64,000 bases of DNA from Siphonodentalium dalli (Eukaryota; Mollusca; Scaphopoda; Gadilida; Siphonodentaliidae): the NCBI GenBank assembly GCA_032622095.1, contig CP136061.1:230142944-230206943 (forward strand). Reading direction: 5' to 3'. The notes beneath the pieces were generated by a model, which was given only the letters and a program-made list of their open reading frames with translations, was not told the DNA's origin and ran no database searches. The translations under genes and the position numbers were made by a program. Every line of letters begins with the position of its first letter. Position 1 is the first letter of the stretch. Of the stretch, positions 1 through 12,900 are shown one piece after another.

Positions 1-130
1 AACTGTTCGATACTTCGTACGATTTAACATGAAACTTGGGTGCTGCATTATAATTTCTTTGGGTATGACTATTGATAATAACCGTCCGTATACTAAATGC
101 TAATATTCTGTGCACAAGTAACCAGACAAA

Positions 131-132
131 TC

Positions 133-174
<42 letters not shown>

Positions 175-198
175 AGAGGAGAGAGAGAGAGAGAGAGA
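131..198. repeat. (GA)n microsatellite
   Basis: Almost pure GA dinucleotide repeat with one or two interruptions. Open frames through it on the minus strand are only serine/leucine low complexity. The sequence from 1 to 130 and from 199 to 302 shows nothing I can assign. Confidence 0.95.
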
Positions 199-302
199 AA
201 TAAACAGCTGCCCGGTGAGGGATAAGTTGCGAATAGCCAAACAAGAACGCTGAATTGGCGACGCGATTTCACCACTCGATGAGCACCAGTTTTGAGTGAC
301 AG

Positions 303-1206
303 GTGTCTCATTCAACTGAACGTGTCTTTTCGTCGGATCTGCAAATTGAACTATTCGCAAAAACTGTAAAACCGATTCTGCTGTATGGGTGCGAAATATG
401 GGGCTTCCAGCACCACGAAGATCTTGAGAAACTACAGCTAAAATATTTTAAATATGTCCTAGGGCTGAAACCAAGCACACCAAGCGTTATGGTATATGGT
501 GAAACAGGTGCACCAACTTGTGATTGATATTAAATGTAGAATTTTAAACTATTGGGATAATCTTGTTTTTAATAATAATAATATGAAGATTAACATGATA
601 CTGTACGAATACTCCCTGCATAAGTCAATAGGACAACAACCTTATGACCCATGGATTAGCCATATTGAACATCTTTTATCGGAATTAGGTATGTCGGATA
701 TATGGATCAATCAATTTACAGAAAGTAGCAATCCCCGCTGGTTTAAAGAACACATCAAGACCACATTTGAGAACCAATTTAAGATAAAATGGAAAAATGA
801 TATTAAAAACATGAATAAATGTAGAACGTATAGGCTTTTTAAGATAAGATTTGGCAGAGAAAAATACCTCTCAGTATTAAACCAAAGAACAGCGCAAACA
901 TTGTCAAAATTTCGATGTTCCAACCATTGGCTCCCAATAGAAACCGGATTGTGGTACAATATAGACATAGATAAAAGAGTATGCACATTATGCGACAGTA
1001 AACCGATTGGAGACGAGTACCACTATCTATTTGAGTGTCCGGAAATTAGCTCGCTCAGAAGACGTTTCCTCCCATCATCATTAACTGAACTCAATAATTT
1101 GTTTGGCTTTGAAAAAATAATGAATCCGAAAGATATAGTACCATTAAATAAATTATGTTGTTTTATCAGACAACTTACCAGAAAAATTGGATCACCGCTG
1201 AGCTGA
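303..1206 (+). mobile_element. 5'-truncated non-LTR retrotransposon (LINE), C-terminal part of the polymerase ORF, frameshifted
   Basis: Two overlapping open frames, 303-527 and 496-1206, together read as the C-terminal end of a LINE reverse-transcriptase protein. The first contains the familiar stretch KPILLYGCEIWG and LQLKYFKYVLGLK. The second contains IDIKCRILNYW and ends with a CCHC-type cluster (CTLC, then EYHYLFEC) followed by an LNKLCCFIRQLTRKI tail and a stop at 1204-1206. A one-base frame change near 505-520 separates the frames, so the copy is dead. The polymerase core, endonuclease and 5' end are absent, which is typical 5' truncation. The family is CR1/jockey-like by the look of the C-terminus; the exact clade cannot be settled by eye. 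Confidence 0.88.
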
Positions 1207-1610
1207 GCACATGTACGATTCTTGTTAATTCGGCGCTGGTGGGTGTGGGAGACGGACCGGTGTCTCGTGGGTTTCCCCACACCGAGCCCCGGTCAGTCGC
1301 CCTCACACACACAGCGCTGAATTGACCAAGTTGGAGATGAATTATTATCATGTTACCCATATATATGTATGTATGTACGTATATGTGTATGTACGCGGGT
1401 ATATATATATATATATATGTATATGTGTGTATGTATGCATATGTGTATATGTATATATATATGTATGTATATGTATATGTGCGTATGTATGGGTGTCCCT
1501 CTTGTCTGCACCTTTTGACACTGAATGTATTATGTTTTCCATATATATATGGCTCTATTGTCGCATTATACTTGTATATATGTGATTTATGGGCAATAAC
1601 ACATTGAAGA
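1207..1610 (+). mobile_element. probable LINE 3' untranslated tail with (TATG)n microsatellite
   Basis: Directly follows the LINE stop codon. It contains a GC-rich piece (1230-1320), a TATG/TATA-rich microsatellite at about 1352-1490, and a short unique end. Open frames here are low-complexity tyrosine/isoleucine/valine runs and are not genes. The 3' limit is uncertain. Confidence 0.5.
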
Positions 1611-2571
1611 AGGTCGGAAATGTCTGAATGTCTGAATTTTATACGCTCGTTAATGAGTCGTTATACTTCAAACTTCTACTTTTTGGCGCTTCTCACGTGA
1701 AATGACGGATTAAATTATAAGAAATAACTCTTGTTTCGATTAAAGTTATGAGTTATAACAGAAACGTTTGAAGATAAATTTTCTATAACTGCGCTTAAAA
1801 CTTTTCGGTTATAACTGCATAACCTTAGTCTATATAAACAATTGTTATTTCTTAAATATGTATGTTAATACGGCTGGAATGTAATTCACGCAAATAAGTG
1901 GTTCTCTTCGCACCTAATTAACAAACTAATCAACCACCGATTAATAATCTTTAAACGCTAGTTATATCTTGACCATTTATTTACTAGTACGTATACACGT
2001 ATACGTTGGAAAGGTCAATTATCTGGAGGGATGTTAAGGAAACACGAGCAGACGACAGACACTAAAAAGTGTAGAAAGAATCAAATAGGAATTGTGTTTT
2101 ATTGATATGCCGTGTAGAAGAAAGATTATAATTATATATGACCTGGACAAAATGTAATATAATCGATAAGTATGTGTGTTATAGGTAATAGTCTACAACT
2201 GAGAGCTAGTACCCCCCTGGTCTGAGATTTTTTTATAAACCGAGACTTGAACCTGAGACGAGAATACCTTTTTCTGTTTTCGCAGTAACGATACAGATTG
2301 GTAATTTGATTGTAAATCATGCGCGCGTTTATCTGGCTTTACAGTGGAGTTTTATTTATAACATCCTTGCCGTATTTGAAAGCATATTACCGTTACCTGG
2401 ATTAAGTATGAATTTCGTGCTATTATTTCTAATATGTTATCGATGGTTTGTTTAGCCTCAAAAGTCAGCTACCCAAATTATATTTTGCCCCTCTCAAGAA
2501 GTTTGATGAATCCAGTGGGAAATTTCAGATAATAAGTTCAACAAACAATCATTTCCAACGGGACAACCTCA
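1611..2571. other. no recognisable feature
   Basis: AT-rich sequence with no convincing coding exon on either strand and no clear repeat. I looked here for the missing last exons of gene A (minus strand) and did not find them. Confidence 0.5.
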
Positions 2572-2664
2572 GCAGAATGAGGTTCCCAGAGGGTGAATTT
2601 GGTGATGATAGCCCGCTATGCGGGGTAGCATCACTAAATTCACCCTCTGGGAACCTCATTCTGC
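2572..2664. repeat. H1 palindrome (GCAGAATGAGG family)
   Basis: A near-perfect palindrome of about 92 bp. It starts with GCAGAATGAGGTTCCCAGAG and ends with its reverse complement; the centre is CCCGCTATGCGGGG. The same module recurs at 5240-5332, 6558-6649, 40000-40092 and 40103-40195, with a decayed copy at 6845-6919. No coding capacity beyond fortuitous frames. Presumably a non-autonomous mobile hairpin. Confidence 0.85.
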
Positions 2665-2708
2665 ACTCGTCATCGAGTATTTAGAGAAGATATTGTTATC
2701 GATATACG

Positions 2709-2906
2709 TCCATACTTAGAATATATAATTCGTACTTAGAATGTGTAATTCGTACTTAGAATGTTTAATTCGTACTTAGAATATGTAATTCGTACTTAGA
2801 ATGTGTAATTCGTACTTAGAATGTGTAATTCGTACTTAGAATGTGTAATTCGTACTTAGAATGTGTAATTTGTACTTAGATTGTGTAATTCGTACTTAGA
2901 ATGAAC
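2709..2906. repeat. 20-bp tandem repeat
   Basis: About ten head-to-tail copies of a 20-bp unit close to TTCGTACTTAGAATGTGTAA, with a few substitutions and no length changes. Confidence 0.92.
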
Positions 2907-3600
2907 ATCAGGTTTAGTATTAAGACCTTAAGATCACATATTATGTGTACTGAAACAGCGTCATTTGTTCACATGACACGTTTAAACTGTATCAAATTGG
3001 GAGCGCTTGTTACCGACGAAGGTATAAATCGTCTTCTTGGTGTGAACACGAAGCGTCAACAGTCACAATATACTGGTATTCGTCACCAACACTATTTCCG
3101 CTGCACAAGTTACAACAGTGTGAGCTTTTGGATTCGATCAATGTGCTAGTTTCAAATAGGCGTGTTATATATAATGGTCAGCTCTAAAGTTACTTTTGAG
3201 TACAATGTATACAAAGATCAATTACTCTAGGAATGTACAGGTATATGTGCTAATCTTCTATGTACTGTGAGACGAATCAGCTTGACGAACGAACGTTTAG
3301 AGATCCATACTCTCTTCCAATGTTATTCTATATTTTGTAATCTAGAATGCGTTTGATAAATGCCCTACGTTTTTTATCCACATGTTATCCGCTGAGTTAA
3401 AACAGCAGAAGTCCTTCGTGAGTATATTATTTCAATTCAATTCTACATTATACATTATCACATTGTTGTATCTATCCCGTGTGCATATATATATTTTCTT
3501 TTCCCTCTCAAGCTATACCTTAATGTGCCAATGTCATTAAGTATTTCTTTGCCACCTGTCTACACTTTATTGCAATAAAGTTATTTTATCTACTACATGT
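2907..3600. other. no recognisable feature
   Basis: Contains a fortuitous frame at 2901-3149 (82 codons) with no family resemblance. Nothing else seen. Confidence 0.45.
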
Positions 3601-4300
3601 ATATAACTTGAGACTTCCGTATATATATGTGTGTGTATATTTGTCCTCTATAGACTCCAAAACGGCTGGTCCGATTGTTCCGTATATGTGTTTGTCCTTT
3701 ATAGACTCGAAAACGGCTGGACCGATTGACCTCAAACTTCCCATCTAAGGGTAAAAATCACGGGAATGGTCGTCGCAGCGTTTTGGAGAAGCTCCAAGCA
3801 CCCGTTCTCCACTCTCAGTCACAAAAACGGCACTGTGGGGTTAATCGCGTTGATAGTTAAAGAGCGTTCGTATCCGCAGTGTCGTTGATAAAGAGCGTCT
3901 ATATACACGATGAGTATAAATACGGCTCCATTGACCGTCTCGGGGCGAAATTTCGTACTTAGGGCTTCCTAGGAACGGGGGAGATTTTCATCGGGTCAGT
4001 TTTTTCCGCCCGAGGTGATCTTCACCTTGAAACGGGTACCCACAAATGATATATATGAGTGTGTCCTTTATAGACTCGAACCGATTGAGCTCAAACTTGC
4101 TACCTACGGGAAGTGTCATGGACGGGTTAAATTGTGACCCCGACCTGACATTGACATTGAAAATGATCAATTCAAGGTAAAATCAGGTAAAATCAGGTAA
4201 AATCATTGAAAAACAAAAAATTAATTAAAAAAATTAATTAAAAAATATGTTTTTTTCATGTTTCTGACGATTGCCGCCAGTGGCGGGCTAACCTGCTAGT
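3601..4300 (+). mobile_element. Helitron-like 3' terminal region
   Basis: Contains two copies of a phrase common in dispersed animal repeats (tatagactcgaaaacggctg around 3650 and 3700; related text at 4070-4090). It ends with a short GC hairpin (CCGCC-AGT-GGCGG, 4274-4286) followed eight or nine bases later by CTAG-T at 4296-4300. A short hairpin just before CTRR and a T is the hallmark of a Helitron 3' end. I cannot see a 5' end or any Rep/helicase coding sequence, so this is a non-autonomous copy or fragment. Confidence 0.5.
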
Positions 4301-4633
4301 CTTATATATAAGATGAAAGTCACAACTCACCCGCCCTACCAACTCCATTATCTCCAGTCTGCCCATCTCCTCCTGGTGGCGTGTTTTTGTGAGTGTTCGA
4401 ACCTATGGTTAGAAACAATATACATGCAATTACCCACTAACGAAGTTAACATATACATACACGTAACTGTCGCGCATGGTATACACTTTATACATCAGAC
4501 TATTAACTTGGCGTCACCATATATACACATATCGATGAACCGCTGCCATGCTGGGCTCCCTATATTTTAGAATCATGACAATATCTGTTAATAATCACGT
4601 AACCTCTGCATTCACAAAATTAGCTTCCATCAG

Positions 4634-5078
4634 CAGGGTTCGCGCTGCCACTTGCCAAATTTGTCAATGGCAAAAATAATTCACATTTGGCAACAAATAT
4701 GTTCGTTTGGCAAAAGTTTTGGCAAGTCACTGTTTAATTCCTGAAGAAAGTTGAAAAAATGTTGGTCAATCAATACCATTCATTTCAGGAAACTCTTATA
4801 CAATATAATTATATTAGTGGTGTTTTATATGGTTTAGGAACAGTTAACTATTGTTGTATGATAAACCACAATAGAGATGCGAGTATAATTATTAACTAAA
4901 TGCTTTCCTATCGATATCAAACGTCGTTCAAACCGCGAGTGTCGAAACACAAGATCCACTCAAGGTTGCAGATACTATCAGGGATAACAATTGGCAAATT
5001 CTAAAAGAATTTGGCAAAAAATATTTTCATTTGACAAATGATTTGGCAAAAGTAAATTTCGGTCCAGCGCGGACCCTG
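4634..5078. mobile_element. hAT-like MITE with 8-bp target duplication
   Basis: Terminal inverted repeats CAGGGTTCGCGCTG (left, from 4634) and CAGCGCGGACCCTG (right, to 5078). They are flanked by TCCATCAG (4626-4633) and TCCATCAT (5079-5086), an 8-bp duplication matching at 7 of 8 positions. Terminal CAGGG plus an 8-bp duplication fits the hAT superfamily. The interior carries many TTTGGCAAA/TTTGCCAAA subterminal motifs, plausible transposase-binding sites. There is no ORF. Confidence 0.8.
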
Positions 5079-5159
5079 TCCATCATTACAAATCACGATA
5101 CGGTTACTTTTCCCACGTTCATTAGGTAATAACTGAAGTCGACACTTCATAAAAGCGAT

Positions 5160-5430
5160 GAACACCTACGTCACCTCAAGCCGACCGTGTTCACGCGCTC
5201 GCTGCGTGAACAAGCCTTGAAATAGTGTGTCTGTCATTTGCAGAATGGGGTCTCCGGAGGGTGAATTTAGTGATGCTATCCCGCATAGCGGGCTAGCATC
5301 ACCAAATTCGCCCTCTGGGAACCTCATTCTGCTTACACCTCGACAGAAGGAGGTCCACACTATTTCAAGGCTTGCCTACGTCACTTCAAGCCGGCCGTGT
5401 TCACGCGCTCGCTGCGTGAAGTCCATTTCA
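5160..5430. mobile_element. large inverted repeat with an H1 palindrome on its axis
   Basis: Outer blocks around the phrase GTTCACGCGCTCGCTGCGTG recur at both sides (about 5190 and 5398), and CAAGCCTTGAAATAGTGTG at 5211 is mirrored near 5353-5373. The H1 palindrome 5240-5332 lies in the middle. The same CAAGCCTTGAAATAGTG arms flank the H1 pair at 39972-40228, so arms plus H1 form a repeated composite element. Confidence 0.7.
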
Positions 5431-5746
5431 CAAATAGCAATGAACCACCTATCACTTCAAGTATATATATATATATCGTGTGTACGCGCTCGTTGCATGC
5501 GTGTCATTGTTATTGGGAGACTGTTGGAACTTGAAAAATATAATTATGTTATTTAAATTTGTTGCAATAGTTTTGAAGTTGTTAAAATGGTTAATAATCT
5601 GTTAAAATGTACTGGTAAATGATTATTAGAAATGACTTGCAGACCGATTGCATGGAGTCATTGGTTTTGACCGCCAGAGTAATCAACCAGTTTTTGTCTT
5701 TGCCGGTCAAAATCCAATGATCCTCGATCGACATGAAAGTCATTTC

Positions 5747-6201
5747 TTAACCCTTTACCCAACAGAACGGCCCTGTGCCAATGCATTCTCTTATATATGC
5801 GAGTCGACCATAGGTCGCCTCGCATATATAAGAGAATGCATTGGCTTAACACATATTAAAAATGATAAAATTGTCAAAGAATGTAGAAATATATTATAAA
5901 AAATGTAAGAAAAAATAATAAAATTGTTAAAGAATGTAAGAACAAAATGGTAAAAAGTGTTAAAAAAAGATTTTTTTAGGCCAATGCATTCTCTTATATA
6001 TGCGAGGCGACCTATGGTCGACTCGCATATATAAGAGAATGCATTGGCACAGGGCATAACTGCAACCATCACAATGTGGTCAATGAACCGGTTCCAATGA
6101 TATCCATATTTGTATGGTTCTATTGAGACAGACCGAAGATATTTTAGGTTGTTGAGGCTTTATTTGGGCGTTTTTAGCCGTTTTGTTGGGTAAAGGGTTA
6201 A
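5747..6201 (+). mobile_element. piggyBac-like MITE P1 with paired hairpins
   Basis: Bounded by TTAA at both ends (5747-5750 and 6198-6201), with terminal inverted repeats CCCTTTACCCAAC and GTTGGGTAAAGGG. TTAA targets with termini starting CCC are typical of piggyBac-type elements. Inside are two long hairpins in opposite orientation (about 5778-5845 and 5980-6048), separated by an AT-rich spacer. Related copies: 25924-26357, 49971-50210, 50723-51188 and 54454-54825. No transposase ORF. Confidence 0.82.
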
Positions 6202-6557
6202 ATGAACACAACAAGTTTCAAAATAAGGTCGCTGTGCCTAGTCGCCCGAGTCTATACATGTAGTCGCCCGAGTATATACATGTAGGTAGGTGAAAAGTTA
6301 GACGTTTGATTGCTTGCCTTCAACAGCAAAATTGCTAATGCCGATAAACGAGGAAGTAGCCATCGGTTCAGATTTGATCATATATCTATTGTGTTCTGTA
6401 CTGTTTCGGTGACTTATCAACATATCAACAAACACTCTCGCATCAAAATTGAATTCGCCTCAAAATTGAATTCTATTCCCACAGTACCATATATCAATTA
6501 TGCAGGCCACAAGAGTATGCATGGCCACAAGAGTAGACAAAGTGTGTCCGACATTTG

Positions 6558-6649
6558 CAGAATGAGGTCCACAGAGGGTGAATTTAGTGACGCTATCCCG
6601 CACAGCGGGCTAGCGTCACCACATTCACCATCTGGTGACCTCATTCTGC
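6558..6649. repeat. H1 palindrome copy, followed by a decayed copy
   Basis: Same module as at 2572, with diverged arms (GCAGAATGAGGTCCACAGAG on the left, CCATCTGGTGACCTCATTCTGC on the right). A further, internally deleted copy lies at about 6845-6919, only 30 bp from the last visible exon of gene A. Confidence 0.8.
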
Positions 6650-6948
6650 TTAGTCTTGGGAAGTAGGTATAGTCTCAAATTAACATTGTTGTAGTTTACT
6701 TTTGCCCTTCTGTTCAGTTTATATGTCTCCCAACGTGCAGCAGATAAATTGCATACTCGATTTGACTAATGTGAGAACATCACCCATCATCAACAGGGGA
6801 GCTTCAATCTGATCCTATGTCTTTCACAGACGTTGAGACCAATGCAGAATGTGTTTCACTGATGGTGCAATTAGTGATGCTATCCCGCACAAATTCACCC
6901 TCTGGAGGCATCATTCTACAAATGTCTTTTAAAAACTATTGTGCATAC

Positions 6949-9900
6949 CTGTCCATTGAATGTGAACCATATCCGTATCCGTTATTTGCAAATAGTTGGG
7001 GATAAAGTCATATTCAACAGCCGGGAATACTTGAACAATGTTCCCGCGCTTTCCTCTCACATTCAAGTTGTAGATTCGTCCTACCACCATGTCTGATGGT
7101 CTTGGCTCCAGTATGAACACGTGACTTCTGTCCTGGAAGGTCCTTCCGAATTGCGCAGTGTTGATGTCCAGTGGCAGCGGCGACGATGCACCGATGTCAA
7201 CCTCAGGATCGTTGAGTACCGGCGAATTTACGCTACGCTGCCTGTGAATAAGAACAGGATCAACGATTATGCATTCTAAAACACGACATTGCCAAGCACA
7301 CATGCACACACGGTCTAGATTAAAGAATGAATGGACGCAGCGACCATTTGAGGGCGTCTAACCACCATCTGCATTTGGTCACGTTCCTGATCTTCGTGTA
7401 CACACAGTATGTATGTCTTATAAACAGTATTGTTATTTCCGCACTAATAATTTATTTTATCACATAATTTGGCCATAAAAGCAGTTTCATAATTATCGGC
7501 AATAGACACGTTTAATATCAGCGCGTGCGATGACGTCACGGCGTTCTTCAGATAACTTGCGATCGCTGTAGTTTATGATTGTTGTTTTCGATGAATATTT
7601 CGCGTTGCTTCGGGTTTATTTGATCATGTGATAAAAGGTATCTCACACACTCGTCCTATTTTATACGTAATTTATCAACCTCGTCCTCTAAATTATATTT
7701 GAGCCTCGGTAAACCTCGGCTCAAATCGAATTGATAAATTCCGTATAAAATAGGAACTCATGTGAGATCCTCTATTTATTACATATCTATCAACATAATT
7801 CGCATGATCTTACGACGTTCCAGGCGTGTGATAATTCTCAGAATCGCACTAGTGCAATCTGTCGACGGAACTATTTCATTCAGTGTTGTTAGACTGGCTT
7901 CTCAACTTTTCAATACAAGGGCGACAACCCACTTGCCGAAATCGCAGCGCGCTGATTGGGTTATATTTTTGAAAAATCTGGGAAAACCCAATTAACACCT
8001 TTGCGCGGATCAAGATGGGTCAAGTTCACTCGCGGATAGAAGGGCTCCCTGTCTGATTGTTGCGTTAACCCTAAAATGCCGTTAAAACTCAATTAAATTC
8101 ACATTTTCTGTACCGCAGATGTACGATTGTGAGTCAACTTACTATGATACGTAGATATGTAATAAAAATAGAACCGCATGAGTGTCTGAATTTTGACGAA
8201 TTATCGCACTCGATTTGTTGGCGGAAAACGAAACCTCTCGTGCGGGACTGCGTCCCGCACTCGAGGTATCGCTCCGCCAACAAATCTCGTGCGATAATTT
8301 CGTCAAAATTCAGACACTCATGCGGTTCTATCTATTGGTCGAACTTGAAGTCGTAGAATCTACATCATATGTGATTTCCCCAAAATCTTATTTAATTCAA
8401 GTCGTTTTCTTCCAGTTTAGAATCTTATGTCGGTTGACAAACGACTCCAGAATTATGCCGTGTACATAATGCGATTCTACATGAAATATAGTGTAGCCAA
8501 AGGGTTCATGTCCGGAGACTGAACCACTATATTAACTGTGGTTTTTAAGCACAATTTACGGCTGATACTTTTACAGATATTTAGAGTGTTAAATTGCCTA
8601 TTCAAAAAACGTTGTTGTCAAATATGTGCTGAAATTAGATATGTGCAATAATATTGGAAATCCATCACTGATTATGCCCATTGTATTTCATTTTGCTCAA
8701 ATGAAAACAAAAATGTTTGACCTGGGTGTATTATAGCATATATGCATCGCTGTAACACTAACTATAGCTAACTTTTTCCGCAGACCTTTCGTCTCACAGC
8801 AACCAAAAACCAAAAGCTCCTCCCATTAATGTATACGTATGTAAAGTTCCATTACGCACGTAGCATTTTCTCTTGATGGACTTCATTTTTGTAAAGCATT
8901 TCTCATCACACTTATAAGAAGCCTAATTTCAATAATTTTAGTAACAAAACACCACGACTGCGGTTCGCTGATTTTATATATGATACATGCTTACTGGTTT
9001 CGACTGGAATCTGTTTTATATGGATCGTAGTCATCCGTGGAGATATTATATCTGAAAAATGAAATAAAACTGAATATCATGATATTATCAAGAAGCAGAC
9101 AACAAACGAAATTCCTCACAAATATGTTCATCAGCCCAAGTAGTAGCACTCTTAGCATAACGTGCACCTTGTAAGTTCAGCATTCATAATACCATGACAA
9201 TTAAACCTTTCTATACTAACTACTCATTGAGGAGTTGTTCCCTTGTGAATTCTTCATATAATAAAGCAACGACAAAGGTGTTAAATCTTTTCCAACTAAA
9301 TAAAATATAGGCTATATTTAGCAGACATGACACAGTAGCATGTTATATATACATCTCCGAAACATGCCGAGCATTGCTCTTAGAACATGTCTGGGACTAT
9401 ACAACACACAAGGCGCCTATTTTTAGAAGCAAAAGTAGGTCTTATTTGGATACAAATAATGTAATTCACAATTAGCAATAGGTCGATATCCTTTCCGTAA
9501 TCATTGCAATCCAATATTATATCATGATCAATTATCACACAATTACTCCAGCATGATTAACGCTCAGCCGTAGTTTCATTGGTCTTATTCGTGTGAGTAG
9601 TAATTAATTAGTTTCACTGTGGCTGGATTTCGCGGGGATTTCTTGAGTCATTAATTGATTTGACTTCACAAGAGCTGCACCAACTGTGATTTGAGTTTGA
9701 ATGGCTTAAAGCCAAACGATTCACCCACCCATCCCAACCCTATTTTCGAGTATATTAACATCATAATTATATGCAGCTGTTTTTATTCCATTATTTCCAT
9801 CAAGATAATAACATCATTATCCTTAATGACACTGCAGTTAGTTGTTATTTAATCATTACTTATTTATTTGAATTTGCATGAAATAGACAATTTGATTTGA

Positions 9901-12900
9901 ATTATTTGCATGAAGCTTGCTTGCTCATCATTTGTATATTTTGTTTTGTTATTATGTTTTATTTATGTTGATTCAGCTCTTGTGTGGTCTAATCAGCCGT
10001 CAATAAATCATAATTAATTTAATAAGTGTCACCCTTTTAAATTTATAGTTCCCGGGCTATATGCAGTGAATTAGTTATGAGACAGTGCAAATTTAAAAAG
10101 CAATGCTCGGCATGTTTCGGAGACATATATATAACATGCTACTGTGCCATATCAGCTAAATATAGCCTACATACAATAGACACCTTAATATGTGCATATA
10201 GTGTCCTAAGTGCGACGTCGGATTACAGCGGCCATTTGAGCTTCATTTTTTTGGGTTCGCTTCGCTGGCCGTGTGGTATTGACGTCGACTTTGAGTGGCA
10301 AGGCGCGCTGGCCGTCATGGGCCGGGGTTCGAATCCCACCCAATCTCCAACCAAAAAACATTGCACTGTCTCATAACTTACATTTGCTTCTAAATAAAAT
10401 ATGTATGAATCCTCTGCACTTGTGCTATCTTTCTGCATAGTGTCATCTGCTTAATTGTCACAAAAACACTCCAAATGAATAATAGACAGTTGCAATATTT
10501 ATTTGTATGTAACTGGGCGGGGTAATTTTATTTAGTATAAACATGGTTAAACATCGCGTCCGCGTTAATGGGCAGCTCATGGTTCGACAATCTAAACACT
10601 TACTCGCTTGCTACAGTAATGCCCTAAGTAATCGACTCCATAACCACAGCAGAATTATGGGTAACTTTTCAGCACTTAGAAAGTAAACGTTTTATAACCT
10701 TCAACTGCCAAAAATACATGTACAGTAATGCCCTAATTAATCGACTCCATAACCCCACAGCAGAATTATGGGTAACTTTTCAGGATTTAGACGGAAATAT
10801 GGCTTGTTGCCATTCATCGGAAAGCTCTCTTAGGGCATTACTGTACATGCATTTTTGGCAGTTGAAGGTAATAAAACGTTTACTTTCTAAGTGGAATGAT
10901 CGAACTGAAATTTAAGCCGATAAAATATGAACGAAACTCCATTCATTCTTTTTGTCAGAAGCTCAGACCGACAATCTGAGTGAATCGCAAATATGTTTCG
11001 CGTACACGTGATACGGTATGCCCTCCAAAACTTTCTCTGCAAGTACAGTAATGCTCTAATTAATCGACTTCTTAACCACAGCAGAATTATGCGTAACTTT
11101 TCAGGATTTAGTCGGAAATATGGCTTGTTGACGTTCGTCGGAAAGCTCTCGTGTGGTTAAGAAGCCGATTAATTAGAGCATTACTGTACTGAATTTACTC
11201 TAACCAAACTAAGGCTTCATCTCATACACGGCAGTACTTCCAGCGATCGCGTAAAATTATAGGCTAATAGTATATATCGCCACTATCTCAAATGAATCTG
11301 CGCCATATGAGACACGTTACGGGAATGTTGCTACGCGAGAAAATAACCATGCGAGCATAAACCCCTATCCGTTATTCCATTAAATGCGTGATATGAATAG
11401 TCAGTTATATAGGCCCTAACAATATACATGACTATTTAATTATATTTATTTGTATTTGTATATACTTTAAATGTGTATATTATTACTAAAGTTTATCCTA
11501 TCCTTTCCTAATGGTCAAATGATCATCTCTGGAAGGCACTATACAACTTAAACCGAATCACATTCTTAATTATATATATCTGGAGAGGGGTACCAGAAGT
11601 AAAAAAACACAAATAATTTGCACAAATATGACTATTACAGAAATTCCATAATGGCAAGCCATATACAGTTTGTAAAGGGTGTGCGATACGCTAAACACTC
11701 AACACCGCGAGGAACTAGAACTATATAACTAGAACTAGAACTGCGCGTGGACACAAGGATTCGCGGAGATTTATTTTCCCAGTGGTTCACGGTGAATATC
11801 GTTTGAGCGGATTGATATGAATCGACAGAAATCCTGGAGACTGACCAGGGCTGACCAAGAATCACGACGAACCACTGAGAATCACGACGAACAACTGAGA
11901 ATCGCCGCAAACCACAGAATCGCCGCAAACCACAGAGAATCGCCGCAAACCACAGAGAATCGCCGCAAACCACAGAATCGCCGCAAACCACAGAGAATCG
12001 CCGCAAACCACAGAATCGCCGCAAACCACAGAGAATCGCCGCAAACCACAGATAATCGACGACAACTACTTTAATAGTATACGACATTTCGATTTATTCT
12101 AGAAGATTATTAAATATTGATAATTTAGTTGCCTTTACTTGTTCAAAGTTTTAGTGACCGCGAACATGACAATGTGGAAATTGTATAGACCTACGCAAAG
12201 CGATCCCCGTTGCATATATATATGCAGAAGGTTCGCCGTGATTAGCTGTTGTACATGGTGCCTCGCGGTGATTCAGGTCATACATATTGATATTTTTTGT
12301 TAAAACTGCACCACCATGTTAATTACCATATAGCGCTTGCTAATCATTGTCAATAAAGCGTTCGGTGTTGAATGAGACAATGTATCACTCCCAGAAAAGT
12401 CGCCACGGAGTTTAATGTTTTGCTCATGGCACACTCGTTACTTGCTTTAAAATGTTTACTGACCTCATCCTGAATACACATCTCTGAGCCACACCGGAAG
12501 GGAAGTAAGGCAGCACCCACGTGTAGTTAGTAGCAACTCCGTCCCGTCCATTTCCAAGGTGATTTGACCTACAGAAACGACAACAAAGTCATAACGTGAA
12601 ATACGACAATGCATCTCGTGTGCATATTGTCTTACTTCAAGTAAAGGTAAATTTTCACAATAGAAGGTCATCATTTTAAATTTCACAAGAGAGTCAGTTA
12701 TTATTCAGATGCTACAAAGTCTTTACTTGAGAACACTGGTGTCAATAATGTCGATCAAGGTTTGTTCGATTCGATATTACTTAACATTATTGTATTTAAT
12801 TCATCGCCATACACAACTTGTTAGATATGTCAAAAGAATCTAGAATTAATTTGGACTTGGTGCTGATGTCCTTCAAATGTACAACTCAAATTTAAGGGGA

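Noticed and set aside
2700-2910. CRISPR-like array
   Set aside because: The units are directly adjacent 20-mers without unique spacers, so this is an ordinary tandem repeat.
1-6946. Missing 3' exons of gene A
   Set aside because: I searched the minus strand for the expected NAGQG-DRSN and [12 protein letters not shown]-like segments and found none, so they are probably left of the window or lost.
10250-10345. Functional tRNA gene suggested by GGTTCGAATCC
   Set aside because: No complete cloverleaf or matching acceptor stem; kept only as a tRNA-like relic.
11635-12087. 150-codon minus frame with repeated [14 protein letters not shown]
   Set aside because: Translation of the 18/20-bp minisatellite.
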